In this document: piece by piece, positions 8,944 through 16,841 of the stretch
Numbering within the stretch: the first letter of the stretch is position 1
Layout: each line of letters begins with the position of its first letter
Assembly: GCA_964626565.1 (NCBI GenBank)
Contig: CAZVFX010000008.1
Span: 1 to 64,000, forward strand
DNA: 64,000 nt
Source: CAZVFX01 sp964626565
Lineage (GTDB): Bacteria > Myxococcota_A > UBA9042 > CAIXZC01
Direction: 5' to 3'
Made by a program: the position numbers and the translations under genes
The notes under the pieces: model-generated
Told to the model about the DNA's origin: nothing
What the model saw: the letters and a program-made list of their open reading frames with translations, nothing else
Databases searched by the model: none

Positions 8944-11019
8944 TTAGGTATCGTCCTCAGGAGTCTCTTCCTCTTCCGGCGGCTGCTCAGGTTCGTCACC
9001 TTCGCCCTCCGGCGGGAAACAGTTCTCGCCCGCACCGTCCTCGAGGCAGTACTCCCAGCCCAACGGGAAGCCGGCCGGGTCGGGGAACTCAAACTCATTT
9101 TTGAAGAAGTCTTCGAATGGCTGCCAGGTGCACTGGTCGCTGGTTTTCAAATCGGCAAAGGCAACCCACGTGCTGTCCGGATTTTCCGCGTCCTCGAGCC
9201 TCCAGGTATCGGCGGTGTAGAAGAAGCACGCGCTCGCCATCCCTTCGGGCTGCTTGAGCTCGTCCGGAACCGGCGGCATCACCGAAGGCATGCACCGGCC
9301 CTGGCAGCACACGGTGGGTACAGCCCCCAGGGTTAGGATCTCATAGTCGATGTGGGTGTTCCCGTCCTTCACATTCACCGTGATCTTGACCTCCCGGGGT
9401 TTGCAGGAACTGGGAGTGCCGTTGTCCTCCCACGATTCGGCGCTCCGGCAGGTCAACGTCTCCTCATCACACCACCACTTGATCGATGCGCACTCGTTGA
9501 AGGGCTCCTCCGCACCACAGTCGGTCACTCCCGGCTCGCACTCCTTTCGCACCGATACCCGGCGGTCAAAGAAGCTGGACACCTGCTGCTCGCCGTACTT
9601 GAAGCCGTACACTTCCTCGCTGTGAGTGAACAGCTTCTCCTCGCCGGAAACAACCTTGCCGGTGCCTTCCAACGCGTACAGCCAGCCCCTGTCAGGCTCA
9701 TTGGTCTTCTTCATCACCGCCAGTTCCACCGCGAACCGCCAGTAACCCCGGAAGGTGTAGCGCACCCGGCGGAAGGTGGTTTCCAGCACGTTCAACAGCG
9801 AATCCTTGGGAATCTCGTCCGCGTTGACGAACACGAAGTGCCCGCCGGTAAGGCACGCCACTTCCTGCTGCCGCGGGTCCCTTTCGGTGTATCCCCGGGC
9901 GCCGAGCTGAATGAAGTGGATCGGAAGACGGTCGGCAAAATCGATGCCTTCGATCTTGTCTCGCACCGTTTCATATTCGGTGTTGTACTGCATGCACAAG
10001 CCGCTACAGAGATTCAGATCGCTGGACGGCGAACAGGTATCAGGCCCATCGGTAATCACCAGGAGGTGCTTGATGCGGTCGGTGTCGTGCGCGTCCACAT
10101 AGGTGTATACCTGGTCAACGGCATCCCACAGCGGGGTGCGCCCCCGCTCATCGCCCTTGATGGAACTCAGAGCGCTGAAGCCCGAGGGGTCATCCACTGT
10201 CAGGGAGCGGTTGGTGCCGAAGCACTCCGCCTTCTTCTTCTCGAAGTCGGCATCAGGGTCATCCTTCAAGTCGCAAACCACGTCCACCTTGTTCTCGTTG
10301 AAGGTGAAAATGATCAACTGGTCATCCTTGTTCAGCGTCTTGGCCAGCGTCTCCACTGCCGATATCCGGCTCCCTCCGGAGTCGGTGGCATTGTCAGAGA
10401 AGCTGAAGCCGTCCGGCATATCCTTGGTCACGTTCTCGAAAGTGTCTTCCCGGTACGGAGGGAACGGGTCCACCAGCCCCTTCATGGAGCCGCTCATGTC
10501 GATGAGCACGGCCAGGGCCACATCTTCGCTGGTGTCGCCGCCCAGGTAGCGGTAGAAATCCACCTTCTGGATGTTCAGCTTGTCCGCGGAGATGTTGGTG
10601 TTGCACAGGTGGGCATCCGGGTCGGGGAGCGTGTCCATGCACTGCACGCTCAACTCGAACAGTTCCGGGGTGACGTGGCTTTCCAGTACCTGTTGGGAGG
10701 AGACGTAGTCCCCAGGCTTGATGGACAGGTCCTGGTCGGCTTCGTCTTCCTTCTTCTGGGTCCCCTGGAACAGCACGTTGAACATGATACCGTCCGGACT
10801 CCCCGTTGCGTTCCTGCACATCGGTTCATATACCGAGTTGCCGGCATCATCGACAACCTTCTTAATGGGAACCGTGCTCAGCACGTGCAGTTCGTCCCAT
10901 TTCACCTCGCTGACAAACAACGTCGCCGTTGAGTCGCACGAGTAGGAAATGACCTGCACACCAACGAGCAGTAGACAGACCAGAATAGCTTTGCAGCTTT
11001 TGAGCGGTGCCACTTTCAT
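8944..11019 (-). CDS. Exported von Willebrand A (MIDAS) protein, probable lipoprotein
   Basis: 691 residues from the ATG at 11019 (AGGAG 4 nt upstream); GTG codons five residues earlier are the alternative. A hydrophobic N terminus ends at Ser-Cys28, an atypical lipobox, so lipid anchoring is uncertain. Residues about 168-400 are a vWA domain with an intact MIDAS: Asp174-x-Ser-x-Ser178, a Thr in RTPLWDAVD and an Asp in VITDGPD. The C-terminal third has many Cys and an acidic tail (GEGDEPEQPPEEEETPEDDT). vWA domains bind protein partners through a metal ion. As first gene of the barrel/TPR operon, 54 bp upstream of the first barrel, it may contribute adhesion or assembly; that is inference. 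Confidence 0.8.
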   Translation of the reverse strand: MKVAPLKSCKAILVCLLLVGVQVISYSCDSTATLFVSEVKWDELHVLSTVPIKKVVDDAGNSVYEPMCRNATGSPDGIMFNVLFQGTQKKEDEADQDLSIKPGDYVSSQQVLESHVTPELFELSVQCMDTLPDPDAHLCNTNISADKLNIQKVDFYRYLGGDTSEDVALAVLIDMSGSMKGLVDPFPPYREDTFENVTKDMPDGFSFSDNATDSGGSRISAVETLAKTLNKDDQLIIFTFNENKVDVVCDLKDDPDADFEKKKAECFGTNRSLTVDDPSGFSALSSIKGDERGRTPLWDAVDQVYTYVDAHDTDRIKHLLVITDGPDTCSPSSDLNLCSGLCMQYNTEYETVRDKIEGIDFADRLPIHFIQLGARGYTERDPRQQEVACLTGGHFVFVNADEIPKDSLLNVLETTFRRVRYTFRGYWRFAVELAVMKKTNEPDRGWLYALEGTGKVVSGEEKLFTHSEEVYGFKYGEQQVSSFFDRRVSVRKECEPGVTDCGAEEPFNECASIKWWCDEETLTCRSAESWEDNGTPSSCKPREVKITVNVKDGNTHIDYEILTLGAVPTVCCQGRCMPSVMPPVPDELKQPEGMASACFFYTADTWRLEDAENPDSTWVAFADLKTSDQCTWQPFEDFFKNEFEFPDPAGFPLGWEYCLEDGAGENCFPPEGEGDEPEQPPEEEETPEDDT

Positions 11020-11108
11020 GAAGCTCCTCACCACAGAAATCTAAAATTCAATTCCCTTCCACGTTTCCTCGAACCCGAGGGGGCTCATGGGCGCAGTTTA
11101 CTCGGGAG

Positions 11109-11137
11109 ATTCTCTAACTCCACGTAGACAAAGTCAA
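11109..11137 (-). promoter_or_regulatory. Sigma70-type promoter for the vWA/barrel/TPR operon
   Basis: On the minus strand TTGACT, 17 nt, then GAGAAT. It lies about 90 bp upstream of the vWA start and is the only good match in this divergent spacer for that direction. Predicted from sequence only. Confidence 0.5.
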
Positions 11138-11163
11138 CCATTTTTTAAGATTAAGGTGATGCA

Positions 11164-11192
11164 TTGACACTTCTTTGAAATCGATGTAGCCT
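11164..11192 (+). promoter_or_regulatory. Sigma70-type promoter for the FHA kinase
   Basis: A perfect TTGACA, 17 nt, then a weak TAGCCT. It lies 39 bp before the preferred GTG start at 11231 and only 26 bp from the divergent promoter, so the two transcription units may be co-regulated. Confidence 0.5.
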
Positions 11193-11230
11193 ACGTACTC
11201 GTTGTGGTGCGGAAAGAAGGGAGCTATTCG

Positions 11231-12943
11231 GTGAAAGTCACGGTAAAGAACGGGCAGTTCGCCGGCGTCACGGTAGATGTGGTGGACAACTTCACCCTTG
11301 GCAGGGCCCAGGATGCAAGCCTGTTTCTGCCCGATCCCCAGGTCTCCAGGCATCACTCGCTGATCACCAAGGACGGAGATCGCTATCAGGTCGAGGATGC
11401 CGGCAGTCACAACGGCACCTTCGTCAACGACATCAAGACTGAGCGCCGGCGTGTGTTACGCAACGGCGACATCATCCGCATCGGCAACACCATGGTGGAG
11501 GTACACGGCCTGGCCGGAGAGACAGGGCGCCACGCCATCGAACTCCAGGAGGAAGGCACCGAGGTGACCATGACGGTGGAGCGAAGCGCCAGGGATCTGG
11601 CCCCGCCCACCATCGACGTTATTGCCACGGAGCAGATCGTCGAGGGTTTCACATTCCCCAGTATCGATGAACTGCGCAACGCCAGCGATCGCAGCCTGTC
11701 GATGATCCTGTCCAACGCCAAGCGCTTCGCCATCCTGTTCCACGTTGCCCGGGGCCTGCAGCAGAGCACCGGAATCGAAGGCCTGCTGGCCACCATGATG
11801 GACCACGTCTTCCGCGTGCTGAAGGCGGACCGGGGAGACATTGTTCTGGTAGACCCGGAAACCGAAGAACTCGTCCCGATGCTGTCGGTTGACCGCCAGG
11901 GCAAGATGCTCGACAAGGTCCGCATCAGCAAGACGGTCATCCAGCGCGTGATCAACAGCAAGATGGCGATCATCTCAACCGACGCCGCCTCGGACCCCCG
12001 GCTCGCCACTGCGGAGAGCGTCATCATGTACGGGATGCGCTCCATCATGTGCGTGCCGATGATGACCAAGGAGGGAGTGAGCGGCATCGTCCAGGTGGTC
12101 AACGAGCAGAACCTGGCGGCCTTCGGCGAAGAAGACCTCTACCTGCTTACCGTGATCGGCAGTCTGGCCGCGGTCTCCATCGAAAACGCCCGGCTGTACG
12201 AGAAACAGGCCCAGGTCCTGGATGACCTCAAAGTAGCCCACGAAGAGTTGGTGCGAGCCCAGGACGAGCTTATCCACAAGGAGAAGCTGGCCACCGTCGG
12301 GCAGCTTGCTTCAGGTATCGCCCACGAGATCAGGAATACCCTGGGCCCCATCGCGCTGGTGCACCTTCTAAAAGAGCGTCACCCTGACGATGAGGTTCTC
12401 CAAGAATATGCCGGGCTCATCCTCGAGTCTCACAACCGCATACTCTCCATTATTGGGGAAGTCCGCAATTTCACCAAGGGCAAGTCGGAGAAATTCGAAG
12501 CGACCCGACAGTCGCTGAAACTGCTCCTCGAATCGGTGATCAACTTCCTCAAGTTCGACAAGGACGTCAAGGTGGCGGACATGACCTTGACGGCTCCGGA
12601 GCACGTCGAGGCGGAAGTGAGCCTTGACCGTATGAAGCAGGTGATAATCAACCTGGTGCGTAACTCGGCACAGTCCCTGCCAGACCAGGGCGGAAGAGTC
12701 GAGGTTGAGTTGTCCCACGAGGACGGCGAAGCGGTGATCCGGATCATGGACAACGGTTGCGGCATTCCGGAAGAACACCTGGAGAAGATCTGGACGCCGT
12801 TCTTCACCACCAAAAAGGAAACCGGCATGGGCCTCGGCCTCGATATCTGCCGCATGATCGTCGAGCAGCATAGCGGCCGCCTGACCTGCGAAAGCGAAGT
12901 GGGCAAGGGCACCACCATGTCGATCTTTTTGGAGGCCTTGTAG
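11231..12943 (+). CDS. FHA-GAF sensor histidine kinase
   Basis: 570 residues from a GTG at 11231 that follows AAGGGAG by 7 nt; an in-frame GTG at 11204 lacks such a site. Residues about 20-92 form an FHA domain (LGRAQDA, VSRHHSLI, GSHNGTFVN), which binds phosphothreonine peptides. A GAF domain (about 165-320) follows, then a short coiled coil, a HisKA box with His365 in GIAHEIRNTLGP, and a HATPase with NLVRNSAQSL, DNGCGIPEE and a TGMGLGLDIC lid. There is no membrane segment and no receiver. FHA plus histidine kinase links Ser/Thr phosphorylation to two-component signalling. No response regulator is adjacent; the divergent envelope operon is a possible target. Confidence 0.93.
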   Translation: MKVTVKNGQFAGVTVDVVDNFTLGRAQDASLFLPDPQVSRHHSLITKDGDRYQVEDAGSHNGTFVNDIKTERRRVLRNGDIIRIGNTMVEVHGLAGETGRHAIELQEEGTEVTMTVERSARDLAPPTIDVIATEQIVEGFTFPSIDELRNASDRSLSMILSNAKRFAILFHVARGLQQSTGIEGLLATMMDHVFRVLKADRGDIVLVDPETEELVPMLSVDRQGKMLDKVRISKTVIQRVINSKMAIISTDAASDPRLATAESVIMYGMRSIMCVPMMTKEGVSGIVQVVNEQNLAAFGEEDLYLLTVIGSLAAVSIENARLYEKQAQVLDDLKVAHEELVRAQDELIHKEKLATVGQLASGIAHEIRNTLGPIALVHLLKERHPDDEVLQEYAGLILESHNRILSIIGEVRNFTKGKSEKFEATRQSLKLLLESVINFLKFDKDVKVADMTLTAPEHVEAEVSLDRMKQVIINLVRNSAQSLPDQGGRVEVELSHEDGEAVIRIMDNGCGIPEEHLEKIWTPFFTTKKETGMGLGLDICRMIVEQHSGRLTCESEVGKGTTMSIFLEAL

Positions 12944-12957
12944 CTCCTTCAAGCAGC

Positions 12958-12974
12958 AATCTTCATTGAAGATT
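12958..12974. terminator. Small hairpin between convergent genes
   Basis: AATCTTC-ATT-GAAGATT is a perfect 7-bp inverted repeat with a 3-nt loop in the 56-bp spacer between the 3' ends of the FHA kinase and truD. It has no T tract, so it is at best a weak or bidirectional terminator. Confidence 0.3.
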
Positions 12975-12999
12975 CATGATTGATAATTGAGAATTGCCT

Positions 13000-14055
13000 C
13001 TACCAAACTTCACGTTTCACGATCTCACGAACCAGGACGGTGGCGTACGCGCCTTTGGGTAGGAAGAACGACATGGCAACTCCTTCTCCGTCGCCTTCCA
13101 CGTTGACGTGGGAAGGATAGACGAACAGGGGGCGGCGGGTGCCGGCGCCGAGGGTGTGGAACGGTTCGAAACTGTACATGTTGAGCCCTGCTGCGGTGAG
13201 CACCTCGGTTTCCAGTTCCAACGCCTTTGCCTCCGGGCGTTTCATCTTCTTGCCGAACATGGGGCCGGTGATCACCAGTTCGCCCCGGTCCAACCGCCCC
13301 TGCTCCCGGCGAGGAGCGTCCACAACAAACATGCCGCCCGTGTCCCTTTTTTTCAGTACATCCCCCGGCAGCACTTTGTGCAACCAGCCTCGTTCGGCCC
13401 GTCGCAGGGCATAGCTGTTGAACAGATACGATTGGAGCGCGCTGATGACGAACCGCCTCTTCATACGCGACATTCCTGAAATGCGCATCTTGCCCATCAG
13501 CACATCCCTTCCAACGCGCACCGATTCGTGGTCCTTGCCGAACCGCTGCTTGCCGTAGATATTGACGACACCTTCCACCGCCATGCGTTCGAGCATTGTC
13601 CTGACCGGCTCGGCCTTGGACTCACGAGCTCCCCTCAGGAGGATGCGAAAGTGGTTGCCTTTCAAATGACCGATTTTCAGCCGGTTGGTGTGAATTGCAG
13701 TGTCGAGCACTTTGACGTGCTCGGACTCAAGCTGCTCAAGCTGCTCTGCAACCCGGCGCGGAAAGGAAAGCCACTGGCTGGAAACCGACAGCCTGTCCTT
13801 CATGCCGGCATAGCCGATCTCCGACTGGGCCAGGCCCAGTTTGCTTCTGACATGGGTAAGCAACGCCTCCATGCTCAAGCCGGTCTTCCTGACGCGCACA
13901 AACAGATGCTCCCCCTTTCCGCACGCCGGATAGGCCAGCTCCTCGTCCACCCTGAAATCCTCGGGCCGGGACTTGAACCGGCCTTCCATGGCCGGGAACT
14001 CCGGCATCATAAAGGGAAACTCGATGGGCTTCACCCGCCACCGTGACATATCCAT
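13000..14055 (-). CDS. truD: tRNA pseudouridine(13) synthase TruD
   Basis: 351 residues, usual size for the family. TruD converts uridine 13 of tRNA-Glu to pseudouridine. The catalytic Asp87 lies in the family motif GYAGMKDRLSVSSQW. An N-terminal RFKSRPEDFRVDE segment and a TRUD insertion region (YGKQRFGKDHESVRVG) are also present. The start ATG overlaps the upstream stop as TGATG, showing translational coupling to the HEAT/ARM-like protein. It is the last gene of a four-gene minus-strand run otherwise made of exported and helical-repeat proteins, an unusual setting for a tRNA enzyme. Confidence 0.95.
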   Translation of the reverse strand: MDMSRWRVKPIEFPFMMPEFPAMEGRFKSRPEDFRVDEELAYPACGKGEHLFVRVRKTGLSMEALLTHVRSKLGLAQSEIGYAGMKDRLSVSSQWLSFPRRVAEQLEQLESEHVKVLDTAIHTNRLKIGHLKGNHFRILLRGARESKAEPVRTMLERMAVEGVVNIYGKQRFGKDHESVRVGRDVLMGKMRISGMSRMKRRFVISALQSYLFNSYALRRAERGWLHKVLPGDVLKKRDTGGMFVVDAPRREQGRLDRGELVITGPMFGKKMKRPEAKALELETEVLTAAGLNMYSFEPFHTLGAGTRRPLFVYPSHVNVEGDGEGVAMSFFLPKGAYATVLVREIVKREVW

Positions 14056-14816
14056 CAGCGCTCCTCGTCCTCGGTCCCGGTGCGAAGCCGGGACACATCC
14101 ACTGCAGCCTCTCTCACCAGGGGATGCAGCGTACCGTCGCCCTGGATGCGCCGCAGCAGATGCCCGGTAAACAGAGGCATGAATGCAGCCGCCACGTGGG
14201 TGGGAGTGTAAGGGTTCCTCGCCAGCGCCTCAAGAACCCGGTTACTCACCGACCATTTGCGATGAATGGAAATAGCCATGAGCATGTCGGGCAGCGCGGG
14301 ACGCCGGGCCGCAAACCGCACAACGTCATCTTCAGTCAGCATAGGGTTGTCCAGCAGCACCCGGAATACCGTCGGGTCGCGATCCCGGCTGAGCCGCAAC
14401 AGAAAATCCCTGCTGCGGCCCCGCGCCTTCCACTTGCGCATGCCCAGGGTCATCTCGTCAAGCACCGGGTCCCGGGGCATGTCGATGTCCGCGGCCTGGC
14501 GCTGCGGCGGCAACGGCAGCAGGTAGCGCACCAGCGCCCCCTCCCCCCGGGCAGCCAGGGCAGAGTAGATCTCCTCCCGCACCTGCCGGGGGATATCCTC
14601 CTCGCCGGAGAGGGAAAGCCTGACCACACTCGAATAGATTATGCGCGCGTCCCGCTCCAACGCCAGGCGGCCAAGACTGGATACAAGTTCGGCCAGCAAC
14701 TCCACGGGCCGCTCCGTCAGCAACTCCCGCGCCAGACCCTCAACCATGCCGGGGTCAGGCACTACCGACAGCTTCTTCATGAGTTGCCGGATCCGTATTT
14801 CGTAGCCGCTGGTCAT
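14055..14816 (-). CDS. HEAT/ARM-repeat-like cytosolic protein
   Basis: 253 residues from the ATG at 14816, which follows AGGAG by 6 nt; an ATG 14 codons upstream would overlap the previous gene and lacks a site. No signal peptide. The protein is made of short amphipathic helix pairs rich in Leu and Arg (LLTERPVELLAELVSSLGRL, FLLRLSRDRDPTVFRVLLDN, ALARNPYTPTHVAAAF) with conserved D/N-P turns, as in HEAT, ARM or leucine-rich-variant repeats. Such proteins are scaffolds. No enzymatic motif is visible. It overlaps truD by one base and lies 16 bp after the glycosidase-like lipoprotein gene. Function unknown. Confidence 0.75.
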   Translation of the reverse strand: MTSGYEIRIRQLMKKLSVVPDPGMVEGLARELLTERPVELLAELVSSLGRLALERDARIIYSSVVRLSLSGEEDIPRQVREEIYSALAARGEGALVRYLLPLPPQRQAADIDMPRDPVLDEMTLGMRKWKARGRSRDFLLRLSRDRDPTVFRVLLDNPMLTEDDVVRFAARRPALPDMLMAISIHRKWSVSNRVLEALARNPYTPTHVAAAFMPLFTGHLLRRIQGDGTLHPLVREAAVDVSRLRTGTEDEER

Positions 14817-14832
14817 CAACTGCTCCTGCGGG

Positions 14833-16821
14833 TCACCCTTCCGGTTGGTGGAATTCAAGCACCGGGTAGACGTTCACCCGGTTGGCAAACTCGACAGCCT
14901 CTTCGACCGTCGCATCTTCCAGGTAAAAATAGCTCCAGCGGAACTCCTTGTCCACCGGCGATGTTTCGTCGAGGAAAACCACCACCTGTTCCTTCGCGGG
15001 CAACAACGCAGCCAGGTGAATTAGCACATTCACTTTCACCAGCCACCGGTCGCCGCCCAGGCCGATAAGCCCGTTGGCCAACGCCAGGGCAAGGTCCGGA
15101 GCACCTTCCTGGCCCACCACCGTCGAAACGTCAACGGTGGCGACATAAGCCTCCTCTTCCATCAGAGCGGGCACATAGCTGAGGGTGTCCCCAAAGCGGG
15201 GAAACTCGACGCGCACGATACTGTCGGGAGTTCCGCCGACTGCAAAATCGATGTGCAGAAGATGTTGCCCGCCCCCTAGGACGCACCAGGTCTGACTGAC
15301 CTCTCTTCCTTCGGCTGTGACGACAGGCTCCACGGGTGCCGCCGCTTCCTCGCATTCCGCCACCAGAGCGATCACTCCGCCCGGCTCCACCCTGTAGCTC
15401 ACCGGCGGAGAATCATCAGATCCGGTGTCCACACGTCGCGGAAAGGCGGCACCCTCCAGCAAGTCAACTGCCACCTCGTAGCCGCGCACCAGCGCCTCGT
15501 CGGCATGCCCCAGCGAGTATTCCACCTCCCCCTTCCAGGGGTTCCAGCCCGTGGAATCGCTTACTTCGGCCAAGAGCTGATGCTGCCATCCCGCCGCCAG
15601 GTCGCCGGCGATATCATCACCGATGGCCCCCGAAACGGCCGCCTCGGCAGCCAGTGCATCCGCGGCCTGCAGCATAAACCGGCTCCGGGTCACCGCGGTG
15701 AGTACGCCGTTGTCGTTCTCATCCTCCGCAAAATTGCCGGCCAGGCCCATCCATCGCTGCACGTTCACCGTGTCCGCGGGCTGCCAGGCTCCGTCGGGGA
15801 CCGACGGAAGCTCGGGTGCGTCGAAGCCGTACGATTCAACGTGGTCCACGTAGTCCGCGACCGTCGCGATGCGCCAGCCTGCCGCCTCCATGTCCTCCAA
15901 CTCTTCCACCCAGGCCGCGGTGTAGGAAGCATCATAGGCAAACGCCTTGCCAAAGTACGGGTTGGCGCCGCCGGTGGTGGCCAGTTCGCCGTCATCGAAG
16001 AAGTGCCAGGTGACCTGTATCTCCTTTCCCCCGGCGCTCCCGGTGGCATCACGCCCAACCACCAGCACCCTGGTGCCGTCGGAGTCGTACATCAACTCCA
16101 CTGCACCCGGCGGGTCGTGGAAATACTTGAAGAGGTTGATCGCCACCAGCCCTACCCTGCCCGAATCCTTGATCTGATGGGCCAGCCCCAGCCCGTACTG
16201 GCCTTCCTGAGTGAACACCGCGCGGCCCATCGGCAGGCAGAGCGAGTCGAACACCTCGTCGTTCATTTCGAACGATTTCAGCATGCTGGGCAGCGGATGC
16301 GCGGTCCAAAGCTGATCCGAGTAGTGGAAGCTGTCGATATGGATCTGACCTGCCTTCACCAACCCGATCATCTTAGTCAGAATCTCGGGATGGCGCACCG
16401 AAATCACCTCCAGCATGTACCCCTGCATCTCGAGGTCGAAGCCCCAGGCCGGATGGTCCAGCAACACATCAAGAATCGGCTCAAAACTCTCTACAATAAT
16501 ACGATCCTCTATCTCTTCCTCGTTGAATTCCATGTCAGGATTATCGATGATCCCCGTGAGTCCGCCCGCGACGTATTGAAGGTTGAAGTGATACATGCTG
16601 AGCGCGAATTTGTCCGGCGCTTCCGGCCCGGGCGGCAAGGTGCCCTGGAGGATGGGCTCGCACCCGTTGGGATTCGCCGCGGTTTCAGACGCGACCAGAT
16701 CCTGCTGCACCTCTACAAAGGCCTCGGCGACCGCGTCGGCCGGGGCCGTGCCCCCGCTTCCCGAGCAGGCGCCCGCAACCAGTGCGGCAACCAGCAATAA
16801 CCCTTGGAACCTGAAGATCAT
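14833..16821 (-). CDS. Lipoprotein with glycosidase-like (GH57/38-type) domain
   Basis: 662 residues. The signal ends in a clean lipobox (LVAGAC, Cys19). Residues about 70-420 resemble a polysaccharide-hydrolase barrel: FALSMYHFNLQYVAGG near the start, HIDSFHYSDQLWTAHP in the middle, and DSTGWNPWKGEVEYSLGHAD later, which recalls retaining glycoside hydrolases of the GH57/GH38 type. The C-terminal 200 residues look like a beta-sandwich domain. I cannot identify the nucleophile with certainty, so activity is inference. It lies 20 bp downstream of the propeller-like gene and probably shares its transcript. Confidence 0.65.
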   Translation of the reverse strand: MIFRFQGLLLVAALVAGACSGSGGTAPADAVAEAFVEVQQDLVASETAANPNGCEPILQGTLPPGPEAPDKFALSMYHFNLQYVAGGLTGIIDNPDMEFNEEEIEDRIIVESFEPILDVLLDHPAWGFDLEMQGYMLEVISVRHPEILTKMIGLVKAGQIHIDSFHYSDQLWTAHPLPSMLKSFEMNDEVFDSLCLPMGRAVFTQEGQYGLGLAHQIKDSGRVGLVAINLFKYFHDPPGAVELMYDSDGTRVLVVGRDATGSAGGKEIQVTWHFFDDGELATTGGANPYFGKAFAYDASYTAAWVEELEDMEAAGWRIATVADYVDHVESYGFDAPELPSVPDGAWQPADTVNVQRWMGLAGNFAEDENDNGVLTAVTRSRFMLQAADALAAEAAVSGAIGDDIAGDLAAGWQHQLLAEVSDSTGWNPWKGEVEYSLGHADEALVRGYEVAVDLLEGAAFPRRVDTGSDDSPPVSYRVEPGGVIALVAECEEAAAPVEPVVTAEGREVSQTWCVLGGGQHLLHIDFAVGGTPDSIVRVEFPRFGDTLSYVPALMEEEAYVATVDVSTVVGQEGAPDLALALANGLIGLGGDRWLVKVNVLIHLAALLPAKEQVVVFLDETSPVDKEFRWSYFYLEDATVEEAVEFANRVNVYPVLEFHQPEG

Positions 16822-16841
16822 ATTTCGCTACCCGCCCTATG

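Noticed and set aside
9352..10932. 526-codon plus-strand frame opposite the vWA gene
   Set aside because: The minus strand encodes an intact MIDAS vWA protein; this frame is its mirror.
15505..16800. 431-codon plus-strand frame opposite the glycosidase-like lipoprotein
   Set aside because: No signal, no motif and an antisense composition, while the minus strand has a clear lipobox and conserved motifs.
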